DNA of 7,354 nt from Bacteroidaceae bacterium (GCA_021443285.1 JABUUG010000123.1:1-7354), one strand, 5' to 3'. Counted from the first letter of the stretch, positions 1-6,182 are shown. The notes: a model not told the origin generated them from the letters alone. Program-made: numbers and translations.

Positions 1-320
1 AGCACGATGAATGTGGAGAGAATGGTGTCGAGCGTTACCACGAGGGCAGGGTTGTCCGCTGCCAGTCCTGCGAAGATGGTTGAGTCGAAAAGCTTGGCGA
101 AGAGGATGCCGTAAACGATAAGGACAATGTTGTTTCCGACAAGCATTGTCGATACAAAGGTGTTGGGGTTGTTGAAGAACACGGTCAGCGGCCGTGCTGC
201 CAGTCCTCCCTTCTTCAGTTCCATCTCCATCTGCATACGGTTGCACGAGACGAAGGCTATCTCCATGCCTGAGAAGAAGCCGGAGAATATGAGGGAGAGT
301 AGTATTGCTACGATTAACAC
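1..320 (-). CDS. CNNM/hemolysin-type (DUF21) membrane transporter, N-terminal part
   Basis: This is the first 106 codons of an inner-membrane protein of the CNNM/CorC (UPF0053, 'hemolysin C-like') family; the rest lies beyond the left edge. Family members have a DUF21 membrane domain followed by CBS domains and a CorC_HlyC domain, and are linked to magnesium or other cation transport. Only part of DUF21 is visible. It starts with a hydrophobic segment (LIVAILLSLIF), then the family motif FFSGMEIAF, a short charged stretch (NRMQMEMELKKGG), and a second hydrophobic segment after NNPNTFVSTMLVGNNIVLIV. A GTG start at 318-320 is the earliest possible: an in-frame TAA lies at 333-335 with no start codon between, and the first ATG would remove the first membrane segment. 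It follows lptC by 47 nt and is probably co-transcribed. The family is clear; the transported ion is not. Confidence 0.85.
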   Translation of the reverse strand, partial: MLIVAILLSLIFSGFFSGMEIAFVSCNRMQMEMELKKGGLAARPLTVFFNNPNTFVSTMLVGNNIVLIVYGILFAKLFDSTIFAGLAADNPALVVTLDTILSTFIV

Positions 321-367
321 TTGTTCGGGTAATTATGTTTCTGTGTGGTGCGGCAGCCTGTGTGGTG

Positions 368-1054
368 CTATTTCTTTTGCGCCGTGTCCGGCTGCGCGAA
401 TGCCGCACTGTTGTCGCGTCGCGGTGCCAGCGGTGTGCGGTAGTTCTTCTTCTTTATGCTGTCGGGCTGCTGGCTTATGGTGTCGTTCTTGGAGTTGTGT
501 ACGTCCGACGAGCGGAAGAAGCCTTTCGAGTTGTCTATCTTGTAGTGGTTCAGTCTGCCGAAGTTGTCCGGCTCGTCGCTTTCGAAGTATGTGCCTTCCA
601 TCTCGTATTCGGGGGTCTTGAGCCAGGAGTACTTGTTGCTGTAGATCTTCCGTGTCAGCTGGTTCCAGTAGAGCTCTTCGCTGGCGAAGCGTGTGCCGTC
701 GGTGGTGCGTATCTTCACGTTTCCGCGCAGTTCCCACAGTTTTTGCTGGTCGAAATACCATGCCGTGTCGCACTCGATGAATGCCTGCACCTTGAATTTC
801 TCGTCGAATTGTTCGAGGAAGAGTCCCTTGTCAAAATACCAGAAGGTGGGATTCTTCACTGTGTTCACCTCCCATCTCTCCGTTACCATGCGATAGCGTA
901 TGACGCCGGAGTCGGAGATAAGGGTGTTTATGCCCCAGCTCACCATCATGGAGGCGGAGTCCTTGTCGTTTACTGCTGCTGCCGAGTGGTCTGCCTGCTT
1001 CTCACACGCCATGAAAAGCACCAGAAAAACCAATATGAAGGGAAGCTTCTTCAT
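368..1054 (-). CDS. lptC: LPS export protein LptC, lipoprotein form
   Basis: LptC is the periplasmic link of the Lpt bridge. It receives lipopolysaccharide from the LptBFG ABC transporter at the inner membrane and passes it to LptA-like proteins. The 228-residue product starts with a lipoprotein signal peptide: MKKLPF, a hydrophobic stretch, then the lipobox LFMAC with Cys17 as the lipidation site. Anchoring by a lipid differs from E. coli LptC, which keeps a membrane helix. The beta-jellyroll region spans roughly residues 40-175 and contains ISDSGVIRYRM (46-56) and ELRGNVKIRTTDG (108-120), both typical of LptC. The tail after about residue 190 is polar and basic, probably disordered, and makes the protein longer than E. 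coli LptC (191 aa). The start is fixed by the signal peptide. The 158-nt spacer upstream holds an inverted repeat whose proximal arm ends 11 nt before the ATG. The CNNM gene follows closely. Confidence 0.87.
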   Translation of the reverse strand: MKKLPFILVFLVLFMACEKQADHSAAAVNDKDSASMMVSWGINTLISDSGVIRYRMVTERWEVNTVKNPTFWYFDKGLFLEQFDEKFKVQAFIECDTAWYFDQQKLWELRGNVKIRTTDGTRFASEELYWNQLTRKIYSNKYSWLKTPEYEMEGTYFESDEPDNFGRLNHYKIDNSKGFFRSSDVHNSKNDTISQQPDSIKKKNYRTPLAPRRDNSAAFAQPDTAQKK

Positions 1055-1065
1055 TTACTGTCGGA

Positions 1066-1210
1066 CCATTTACAATTTAACCATTGGAACACATTTGGTA
1101 ATTTACTATTTGGCAATTACAGGGTTTCATTGCTCTCGGAAAATATCTGAATAGTCCAATAATCAAATGCTTAGAAACAGCTAAATAGTAAATGGTTAAA
1201 TCGTAAATGG
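1066..1210. repeat. AT-rich inverted repeat between the outer-membrane gene and lptC
   Basis: The left arm CCATTTACAATTTAACCATT (1066-1085) and the right arm AATGGTTAAATCGTAAATGG (1191-1210) are reverse complements with one mismatch in 20. Pairing continues inward: ATTTACTATTT (1101-1111) is the exact complement of AAATAGTAAAT (1183-1193). To align both parts, the left arm must carry about 16 extra bases (1086-1101). The right arm begins 3 nt or less beyond the stop codon of the outer-membrane gene, and the left arm ends 11 nt before the lptC ATG. The structure therefore nearly fills the 158-nt spacer (1055-1212). Possible roles are a weak terminator, a leader hairpin of lptC, or a dispersed intergenic repeat. 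No U-tract supports a classical terminator, and no convincing promoter for lptC was found. Confidence 0.8.
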
Positions 1211-1212
1211 GT

Positions 1213-2547
1213 TTACTTCACCTTCCACTTCATGAACCATTTCTCGTTGAACGTGAAGCCCAGCTTCAGGCAGAAGGCGTTCTCTGTGATGTAGCCCGTT
1301 GCGTTTCTCCTCATATACTGGAATGCCACGTCCACGATGGAGCGGTTGTTGTAGCCGTTGATGATTGGTATGCCCGCGCCTACGCTTATGCTCAGCTCTG
1401 TGGGGCCCTTGTCGTTGCCGATGTTGTAGTAAGGTGTGGCATACGATGCTCCGGCGCGCCAGCGTATGCGGTCAATGAAGTCGCGCCCCATCTCATTCCG
1501 GCAGTATTGTGCGCCGATGGTGTATTTCTGACGGTCGCGGTAGTAGTTGTCAGCCATTACCAGAGCTGTCTCCCCGTTCTCCTCCTTTAGTATGGGGTAT
1601 TGCAGATTTGCCCATTTCTGCAGAGAGAAGTCGGCGCCCACGATGAGCTGTGTGCCCATGGAGAAGCTCGCGCCCACGCCGATTGTGTGTGGTATGGAGT
1701 AAACGTCACTCGCGTGCAGGGTGTCGATGGCGGTTATGGATGCGGTGGTGAGGGTGGAGTTTCCTTGGGTGGTGAGGGTTATGTCGTAGTCTGAGTTCAC
1801 TTTATGCCCCATGGCGTATGTGGCGCCCAGCGTTATCTGCGACTTCTTTCCGACGGGTATGTGCGCCTGGAGTCCGAAGTCGGCGTAGTATGAGCTGACG
1901 GACGACTCGTAGTTCTTCGTGAAGCTCCTTATGCTGGTTACGCTGTAGGAGTGTGCTATGTTGCGGTATATCCTGCCGTGCAGGTATGCTATGTTTGCTC
2001 CGACCGAGAGGTAGGGGATTGGCTTCCATCCCAGTCCGAGGTAGTATCTCTGCAGTCCGCCCTGGCGTGCGTGGTATGTTGTGTTGTATGCCACGGTCTT
2101 GTCGGCAGACACATAGCCGGCCTCCGTATAGTCGTAGCCCACATGTGTCATAGGCTGGATACCGATGCTCATGCCGAAGTTTTTCAGGATTCGGAAGAGA
2201 GCCACCACGTATGACAGTTCAAACGTGATGCCGTTTACCTTCTTTCCTCCCTGCGCAAAGTTTGTGAATGAGCCCGAACCGCCGATGTCGAAGATAAAGG
2301 CGAGCGAGTCCACCTCAGAATAGCTGGCGGGGTTCACGGGGTTGGGGTTGTTGTGGCTCTTCACACCGATGGCAAGACCGTCCATGCCGGCTGTCATGCT
2401 TGCCCCAGGCTGGGTGAGAAGACCCAGTCCGAGCTGGGAATAGGGTGAGAGTGTGGAACTGGGATTATCTGTTACTGCCTGACCATAAGTGCTGACAGAA
2501 AAAAAAGAAAGGGTCAGGACAGTGAATATCAGTTTTAGTTTTTTCAT
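1213..2547 (-). CDS. Putative outer-membrane beta-barrel protein, FadL/OmpP1-like
   Basis: The product, 444 residues from the chosen start, begins with a signal peptide: MKKLKLIF, a hydrophobic core, and STYGQA as the probable signal peptidase I site. The rest shows amphipathic beta-barrel character, with alternating aromatic and small residues, many Gly/Tyr/Ser, and a final strand near LGFTFNEKWFMKWKVK. The N-terminal part (SPYSQLGLGLL, then NPNPVNPASYSEVDSLAF) resembles the FadL/PorV group of Bacteroidota, whose members move hydrophobic compounds or take part in secretion. The substrate here cannot be told. The reading frame is open up to 2637, but the first 30 codons are unlike a signal peptide and overlap a good promoter match (2584-2614), so the ATG at 2545-2547 is preferred. 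It lies upstream of lptC, which suits envelope biogenesis. Barrel placement is fairly sure; FadL kinship is tentative. Confidence 0.72.
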   Translation of the reverse strand: MKKLKLIFTVLTLSFFSVSTYGQAVTDNPSSTLSPYSQLGLGLLTQPGASMTAGMDGLAIGVKSHNNPNPVNPASYSEVDSLAFIFDIGGSGSFTNFAQGGKKVNGITFELSYVVALFRILKNFGMSIGIQPMTHVGYDYTEAGYVSADKTVAYNTTYHARQGGLQRYYLGLGWKPIPYLSVGANIAYLHGRIYRNIAHSYSVTSIRSFTKNYESSVSSYYADFGLQAHIPVGKKSQITLGATYAMGHKVNSDYDITLTTQGNSTLTTASITAIDTLHASDVYSIPHTIGVGASFSMGTQLIVGADFSLQKWANLQYPILKEENGETALVMADNYYRDRQKYTIGAQYCRNEMGRDFIDRIRWRAGASYATPYYNIGNDKGPTELSISVGAGIPIINGYNNRSIVDVAFQYMRRNATGYITENAFCLKLGFTFNEKWFMKWKVK

Positions 2548-2583
2548 CGTTGTTGGGTGTACATTATGCGTAAAAAACGCGGG

Positions 2584-2614
2584 CAAATTTAGAGACAATA
2601 ATGCTATTCTGCAA
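2584..2614 (-). promoter_or_regulatory. Bacteroidota-type promoter of the outer-membrane gene
   Basis: Read on the minus strand, TTG (2614-2612) is followed after 20 nt by TAAATTTG (2591-2584). This fits the Bacteroidota sigma-70 consensus, a -33 TTG/TTTG and a -7 TAnnTTTG about 19-20 nt apart. Transcription would start near 2577 and leave a leader of about 30 nt before the ATG at 2547. The match also argues against the longer reading frame from 2637. Confidence 0.6.
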
Positions 2615-2680
2615 CTATTTGCCACATAACTGTGCATAAATGTTGTCGGATGTTATGTGAACTTCCATGTATCGGAAGGT

Positions 2681-2866
2681 GGGGGAGTTAAGGGAAAGTG
2701 GAGTTAAAGTGAAGGTAAAGAGGAGTTAAAGAGGAGTTAAAGTGACAAATGACTTATGCGCATAAAGGTAATGTCACTTTAACTCCTCTTTAACTCCACT
2801 CCCCTCAGTTACCACTCCCCTTCACTACACTTAAAAATAAAGAATAACTTCCGATTAATACCCCCC
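2681..2866. repeat. Palindromic intergenic element, copy A (downstream of dnaB)
   Basis: A 26-nt core (2747-2772) holds the perfect palindrome TTATGCGCATAA (2754-2765). The core lies between perfect 25-nt inverted arms, 2722-2746 and 2773-2797, all sharing the centre 2759.5. The left arm is made of 11-nt units: TGGAGTTAAAG at 2699, a degenerate unit at 2710, and AGGAGTTAAAG at 2721 and 2732. The right arm has two complementary units, CTTTAACTCCT (2777) and CTTTAACTCCA (2788). Further right come CTTCACTACAC (2820-2830), AAAGAATAACTT (2839-2850) and AATACCCCCC (2857-2866), all with counterparts in copy B. The element fills most of the spacer 2548-2869 and starts 3 nt beyond the dnaB stop. The stem could act as a two-way transcription barrier, but no U-tract follows it. 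Confidence 0.88.
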
Positions 2867-2869
2867 ACC

Positions 2870-4426
2870 TTACATTAAATCTTCTATTGGAACATTGTTG
2901 AAAGGGTCGTCCTCGTCTGCCGGGTCGCCGCTTCTCATGCTGTTCGCCTTCGAGTCCACCACCAGTCCCTCAAACGTGTTGCGTGGTGAGTCTGGCTGCG
3001 ATTGCGGGTCCTGGAAGCGGGTGTATTGACCCTTAAATTCAAGCTCCACTTCTCCGGTGGCACCCTTTCTGTGCTTGGCGATGATTATCAGTGCCTTGCC
3101 TCTGGTGTCGCGCCCATGACTATCCTGAAACATACGGTAATATTCCGGACGGTGGATGAACATTATCATGTCGGCGTCTTGCTCTATCGCTCCCGACTCG
3201 CGCAGGTCGCTCATCTGCGGCACATGCGAATCGATGGTCTTTTCGCCGCCCTTAATGTTGTCGCGCTTTTCCACATCGCGGTTAAGCTGCGAGAGGGCAA
3301 TTACGGGAATGTTCAGCTCTTTCGCCAGTCCCTTCAGCGAGCGCGATATGGTGGAGACCTCTTCCTGGCGGCTGTTGAACTTCGCTCCGTTGGCGTTCAT
3401 CAGCTGCAGATAGTCCACCATTATCATCTTCACGCCCTTCTCCCTGACCATTCTCCGCGCCTTTGTCCTCAGCTCGAAGATAGACATTCCGGGCGTGTCG
3501 TCCACGTATATCGGCGCGTCTGCCAACCGTCCGAGGTTGTTGTCGAGCTGCGCCCACTCCATGTTGTCGAGCTGTCCGTTGAGTATCTTCTTGCTGTCTA
3601 TCTCACAGACGTTTGAGATAAGGCGGTTCACGAGCTGTACGTTGCTCATTTCCAGCGAGAAGAAGCCTACGGGAATCTTGTTGTCAACGGCGAGGTTGCG
3701 CGCAATGCTCAATGCGAAGGCGGTCTTTCCCATCGCCGGGCGTGCGGCTATTATCACGAGGTCTGACGCCTGCCATCCGGCTGTCATGTCGTCGAGCTTG
3801 GCATAGCCTGTGGGCAGACCCGTCAGTCCCCCTTTGTTTGCGTATGCCTTCGACAGCTGATCCATTGCCTGCTTCACCACGGGGGCTACCTGCACGAAGT
3901 CGGACTTCTTGTTCTTCTGCGACAGTGCGAAGAGGTTTGCCTCCGCCTCCTGCATCACCTCGTTCACGTCGTTTGTCGCGTCAAACGCCTTTGTCTGTAT
4001 CGTTGAAGAGTAGCTTATCAGCTGGCGGGCGAGGAACTTCTCGTTCAGCACCTGCACATGATACACCACATTCGCTGCCGTAGCCACAGCGTTGTCTATC
4101 TCCAGCATGTAGTCCAGTCCGCCTATCTCGTCGTAGTCGCCCTGACGCCGCAGCTGCTCCGAGACGGTGGAGAGGTCAACGGGCCGCTGGTTCATGTTGA
4201 GTGCGAAGATTGCCTCGAATATCTTGCGGTTTCTCGGGTCATAGAACATCTCGGCTGTCAGCCGGTCGCTGACCATGGAGAAGGCGTCCTGGTCGCACAT
4301 CAGTGCGCCGAGAATCTTCACCTCCATATCCACCACCTGCGGCTGCAGGTGTTCAAACTCCGGGTTCACGGCAATCTTCACATTGCCTTTTCTTCCGCCT
4401 TTATTGTTTTGTTGTTCTGTTGCCAT
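2870..4426 (-). CDS. dnaB: Replicative DNA helicase DnaB
   Basis: DnaB is the hexameric, ATP-driven 5'-to-3' helicase that unwinds DNA at the chromosomal replication fork and works with DnaG primase. The 518-residue product has a short polar, basic N-terminal leader (1-25) and the DnaB N-terminal domain (about 28-130). After a linker comes the RecA-like ATPase domain (about 200-475). Visible motifs are Walker A ARPAMGKTA (228-236), the FSLEM motif with catalytic Glu (256-260), Walker B IMVDYLQLM (335-343), SQLNR (379-383), SDLRESGAIEQDAD (406-419) and KHRKGATGE (451-459), which carries the arginine-finger region. The acidic C-terminal tail (DPADEDDPFNNVPIEDLM) is outside the catalytic fold. 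No intein interrupts the gene and no motif is missing. The ATG at 4424-4426 gives a normal N-terminus. The gene stands alone between two inverted copies of a palindromic element, and its leader has a C8 run 25-32 nt before the ATG. Confidence 0.97.
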   Translation of the reverse strand: MATEQQNNKGGRKGNVKIAVNPEFEHLQPQVVDMEVKILGALMCDQDAFSMVSDRLTAEMFYDPRNRKIFEAIFALNMNQRPVDLSTVSEQLRRQGDYDEIGGLDYMLEIDNAVATAANVVYHVQVLNEKFLARQLISYSSTIQTKAFDATNDVNEVMQEAEANLFALSQKNKKSDFVQVAPVVKQAMDQLSKAYANKGGLTGLPTGYAKLDDMTAGWQASDLVIIAARPAMGKTAFALSIARNLAVDNKIPVGFFSLEMSNVQLVNRLISNVCEIDSKKILNGQLDNMEWAQLDNNLGRLADAPIYVDDTPGMSIFELRTKARRMVREKGVKMIMVDYLQLMNANGAKFNSRQEEVSTISRSLKGLAKELNIPVIALSQLNRDVEKRDNIKGGEKTIDSHVPQMSDLRESGAIEQDADMIMFIHRPEYYRMFQDSHGRDTRGKALIIIAKHRKGATGEVELEFKGQYTRFQDPQSQPDSPRNTFEGLVVDSKANSMRSGDPADEDDPFNNVPIEDLM

Positions 4427-4450
4427 GGTTATGTGTATATCTGGTGTGAT

Positions 4451-4638
4451 GGGGGGGGTATTTATGTGTAGTGAAGTGGAGTTATTCTTTAAGTGGAGTT
4501 ATTCTTTAAGTGGAGTTAAAGTGGAGTTAAAGCGTAGTTAAAGTGACATTACTTTCATGCGCATAAGTCATTTGTCCCTTTAACTCCTCTTTAACTCCCC
4601 ATTAACTCCTCTTTAACTCCCCTTAAAGAATAACTCCC
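4451..4638. repeat. Palindromic intergenic element, copy B (upstream of dnaB, downstream of ispE)
   Basis: This is a second member of the same family as the element at 2681-2866, in opposite orientation. Its 26-nt core (4548-4573, ATGCGCAT at 4557-4564) matches the reverse complement of the other core at 24 of 26 positions. On the left are two exact 17-nt units (4478-4494, 4495-4511), then three 11-nt units of the GGAGTTAAAGT type (4512-4544). On the right are four 11-nt units of the CTTTAACTCCT type (4578-4621), then one 17-nt unit (4622-4638). GTGTAGTGAAG (4466-4476) and a G8 run followed by TATT (4451-4462) complete the dnaB-facing side. The right end touches the ispE stop codon. The element takes up nearly all of the 212-nt spacer 4427-4638, leaving about 24 nt before dnaB. 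No promoter match for dnaB was found. Confidence 0.9.
4478..4511 (+). repeat. Exact tandem duplication of a 17-nt unit inside copy B
   Basis: GGAGTTATTCTTTAAGT occurs twice head to tail (4478-4494 and 4495-4511) without a mismatch. The reverse complement of its first 16 bases occurs at 4622-4637, on the other side of the core. The unit appears to be a 6-nt-longer relative of the 11-nt unit GGAGTTAAAGT. The identity of the two copies suggests recent slippage or unequal exchange. Confidence 0.9.
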
Positions 4639-5412
4639 TTATTTCCTGAATATTCCCACTATCGCGCTGCCCGAACCGGTCATGGTGGCATAGACAGCAC
4701 CTTGATTATAGAAGCTCTGTTTAATGTCTTCCAGTTGCGGGAATTTCGCGAACACCGTTGTCTCGAAATCGTTCTTCAGCAGGTGCCGCCAGTTCTCCAC
4801 AGGCTCATGCAGCACTATATCCTCGCACGAGCGACTGGGCTTGCCAACGGGGATGTTCCTGAAGGCGTCGGCGGTGGAGACTGATATGTCGGCGGGCTTC
4901 ACGAAGCGTATGTCGTAGGCAGACAGGTCGATGTATATCGGTGTCATCTTCTCGCCGACACCTGTGGCGAAGCACGGGCGGCACTGTATGAAGAAGGGCG
5001 CGTCGGCACCGAGCTTCAGCGCATACGCCTCAAGCTGCTCTACCGATAGCTGCAGTTCGGCTAACTCATTTACAGCCTTCAGCATATACGCCGCGTCTGC
5101 CGACCCTCCGCCCATGCCGGCCTGCATCGGTGTGCGCTTGCAGAGGTTTATGCTCATTGCGGGCAGGGAGTGGTCGTTGCTGAGCAGTCGGTAGGCCCTC
5201 ACCACGAGGTTCTTCTCCGCATCGCAGTCTATGGCGTTGCCGTCGAGCGTGAGCGTTACCGTGCCGCTCTCGCCCTCGATGATGTCCACATCGAGGATGT
5301 CCGTCACGCTGTCTATCGGGTAGAACACAGTCTCAAGGTCATGATACCCGTCGGGCCGCTTGCCGACGATGTTCAGCCCGAGGTTTATTTTTGCTGGGGG
5401 ATATAGTCGCAT
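4639..5412 (-). CDS. ispE: 4-diphosphocytidyl-2-C-methyl-D-erythritol kinase
   Basis: IspE is the cytosolic GHMP-family kinase of the MEP pathway. It uses ATP to phosphorylate the 2-hydroxyl of CDP-methylerythritol on the way to isopentenyl diphosphate, so this organism makes isoprenoids by the non-mevalonate route. The 257-residue protein starts with the family motif AKINLGL (7-13), where Lys8 matches the active-site lysine. GKRPDGYHDLETVF (17-30) follows, then the glycine-rich ATP loop PMQAGMGGGSADAA (95-108). GADAPFF (135-141) carries the catalytic aspartate Asp137, and MTGSGSAIVGIF (244-255) closes the fold. Length is slightly below E. coli IspE (283 aa) and no motif is lost. The start lies 28 nt inside the end of rsmA, in another frame, so the two are translationally coupled neighbours. 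The stop codon abuts the palindromic element at 4451-4638, where the transcript may end. Confidence 0.96.
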   Translation of the reverse strand: MRLYPPAKINLGLNIVGKRPDGYHDLETVFYPIDSVTDILDVDIIEGESGTVTLTLDGNAIDCDAEKNLVVRAYRLLSNDHSLPAMSINLCKRTPMQAGMGGGSADAAYMLKAVNELAELQLSVEQLEAYALKLGADAPFFIQCRPCFATGVGEKMTPIYIDLSAYDIRFVKPADISVSTADAFRNIPVGKPSRSCEDIVLHEPVENWRHLLKNDFETTVFAKFPQLEDIKQSFYNQGAVYATMTGSGSAIVGIFRK

Positions 5413-6182
5413 AGGTAATTCGTCAGTTCCACAAACTGCTGGATGGTAAGCTGTTCGGGGCGTTTGGTCATGAATGGGTGGTTGAAGAAATCGGGGGCGG
5501 GCGGCTCGCTGAAGAGCTGCTTTATGGAGACGCGTATCATCTTGCGGCGCTGCCCGAAGAGGCTTTTCACGAGAGTCTTGAAGAGCTTCTCGTTGCAGTC
5601 GAGATGGGCGGTGCTGTTGCGTGTCATGCGTATGACCGCGCTCTTCACCTTTGGCGGCGGGTTGAACACATGCTCGTCAACCATGAAGAGGTACTCCACG
5701 TCGTAGTACGCCTGTATCATCACCGAGAGTATGCCGTAGGCCTTGCTGCCCGGTGCGGCGGCTATGCGTTGCGCCACCTCATGCTGTATCATGCCCGTAC
5801 AGCAGGGTATCAGGTCCCTGTTGTCGAGCATCTTGAAGAATATCTGCGAGCTGATGTCGTAGGGGTAGTTGCCCGTAAGCACGAAGTGCCTGCCGCCGAA
5901 CACCTCCGCAAGGTCCATCCTCAGGAAGTCGGCGGAGATGATGCCCTCGCGCAGCTTCGGGAATGCCTCGTTGAGGTATGCCACCGACTCGCGGTCTATC
6001 TCCACCACCTTGAACTCCCTGCCCTTGGGGTAGATGTACTGCGTCATCACGCCCATGCCGGGCCCCACTTCGAGTATGGGTATGTCCGGACAGGCGTCAA
6101 CGGTGTCCGCTATCGCTTTGGCTATTCCGAGATCTGTCAGGAAATGCTGTCCGAGGTTTTTCTTTGGCCGTACTGATTTCAT
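5385..6182 (-). CDS. rsmA: 16S rRNA (adenine1518/1519-N6)-dimethyltransferase RsmA (KsgA)
   Basis: RsmA uses S-adenosylmethionine to dimethylate two adjacent adenines in helix 45 near the 3' end of 16S rRNA during late 30S assembly. Loss of this activity gives kasugamycin resistance in other bacteria. The 265-residue product opens with PKKNLGQHFL (6-15), the KsgA/Dim1 signature. The SAM-binding motif EVGPGMG is at 38-44, and the catalytic motif IV, GNYPYDISS, is at 104-112. Then come HVFNPPPKVKSAV (171-183) and FGQRRKMIR (209-217), and a helical C-terminal domain. Motif IV reads NYPYD where E. coli has NLPYN. The Asn-x-Pro-Tyr core is kept, so activity is expected. The ATG at 6180-6182 is needed to include PKKNLGQHFL and no other start fits. 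The upstream gene runs 86 nt into this one, and ispE begins inside its last codons. Confidence 0.97.
   Translation of the reverse strand: MKSVRPKKNLGQHFLTDLGIAKAIADTVDACPDIPILEVGPGMGVMTQYIYPKGREFKVVEIDRESVAYLNEAFPKLREGIISADFLRMDLAEVFGGRHFVLTGNYPYDISSQIFFKMLDNRDLIPCCTGMIQHEVAQRIAAAPGSKAYGILSVMIQAYYDVEYLFMVDEHVFNPPPKVKSAVIRMTRNSTAHLDCNEKLFKTLVKSLFGQRRKMIRVSIKQLFSEPPAPDFFNHPFMTKRPEQLTIQQFVELTNYLCDYIPQQK

Noticed and set aside
305..1150. 281-residue open frame on the plus strand opposite lptC
   Set aside because: It is Val/Leu/Cys-rich without domain motifs and lies antisense to a well-supported lptC with a lipoprotein signal; it is a codon-bias shadow.
2548..2637. 30-codon N-terminal extension of the outer-membrane gene
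   Set aside because: It is not a signal peptide, it places the true signal peptide internally, and a Bacteroidota promoter match lies within it.
2722..2797. Classical rho-independent terminator after dnaB
   Set aside because: The stem is strong but AT-rich with a 26-nt loop and no T-run on either side, so only a possible transcription barrier is noted.
2699..2798. CRISPR array or plasmid-type iterons suggested by the short direct repeats near dnaB
   Set aside because: The units are 11 nt with no spacers, so not CRISPR. They are arranged as inverted arms of a palindrome beside a chromosomal dnaB with no Rep gene or DnaA boxes seen, so an origin is unsupported.
2681..4638. Transposon with dnaB as cargo between terminal inverted repeats
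   Set aside because: There is no transposase and no target-site duplication could be identified. dnaB is a normal housekeeping gene, and each repeat is itself a full palindrome rather than a terminal repeat.
5478..6176. 232-residue open frame on the plus strand opposite rsmA
   Set aside because: It is rich in His, Val and Glu in the pattern expected from reverse reading of GC-rich codons, and rsmA on the other strand carries all catalytic motifs.
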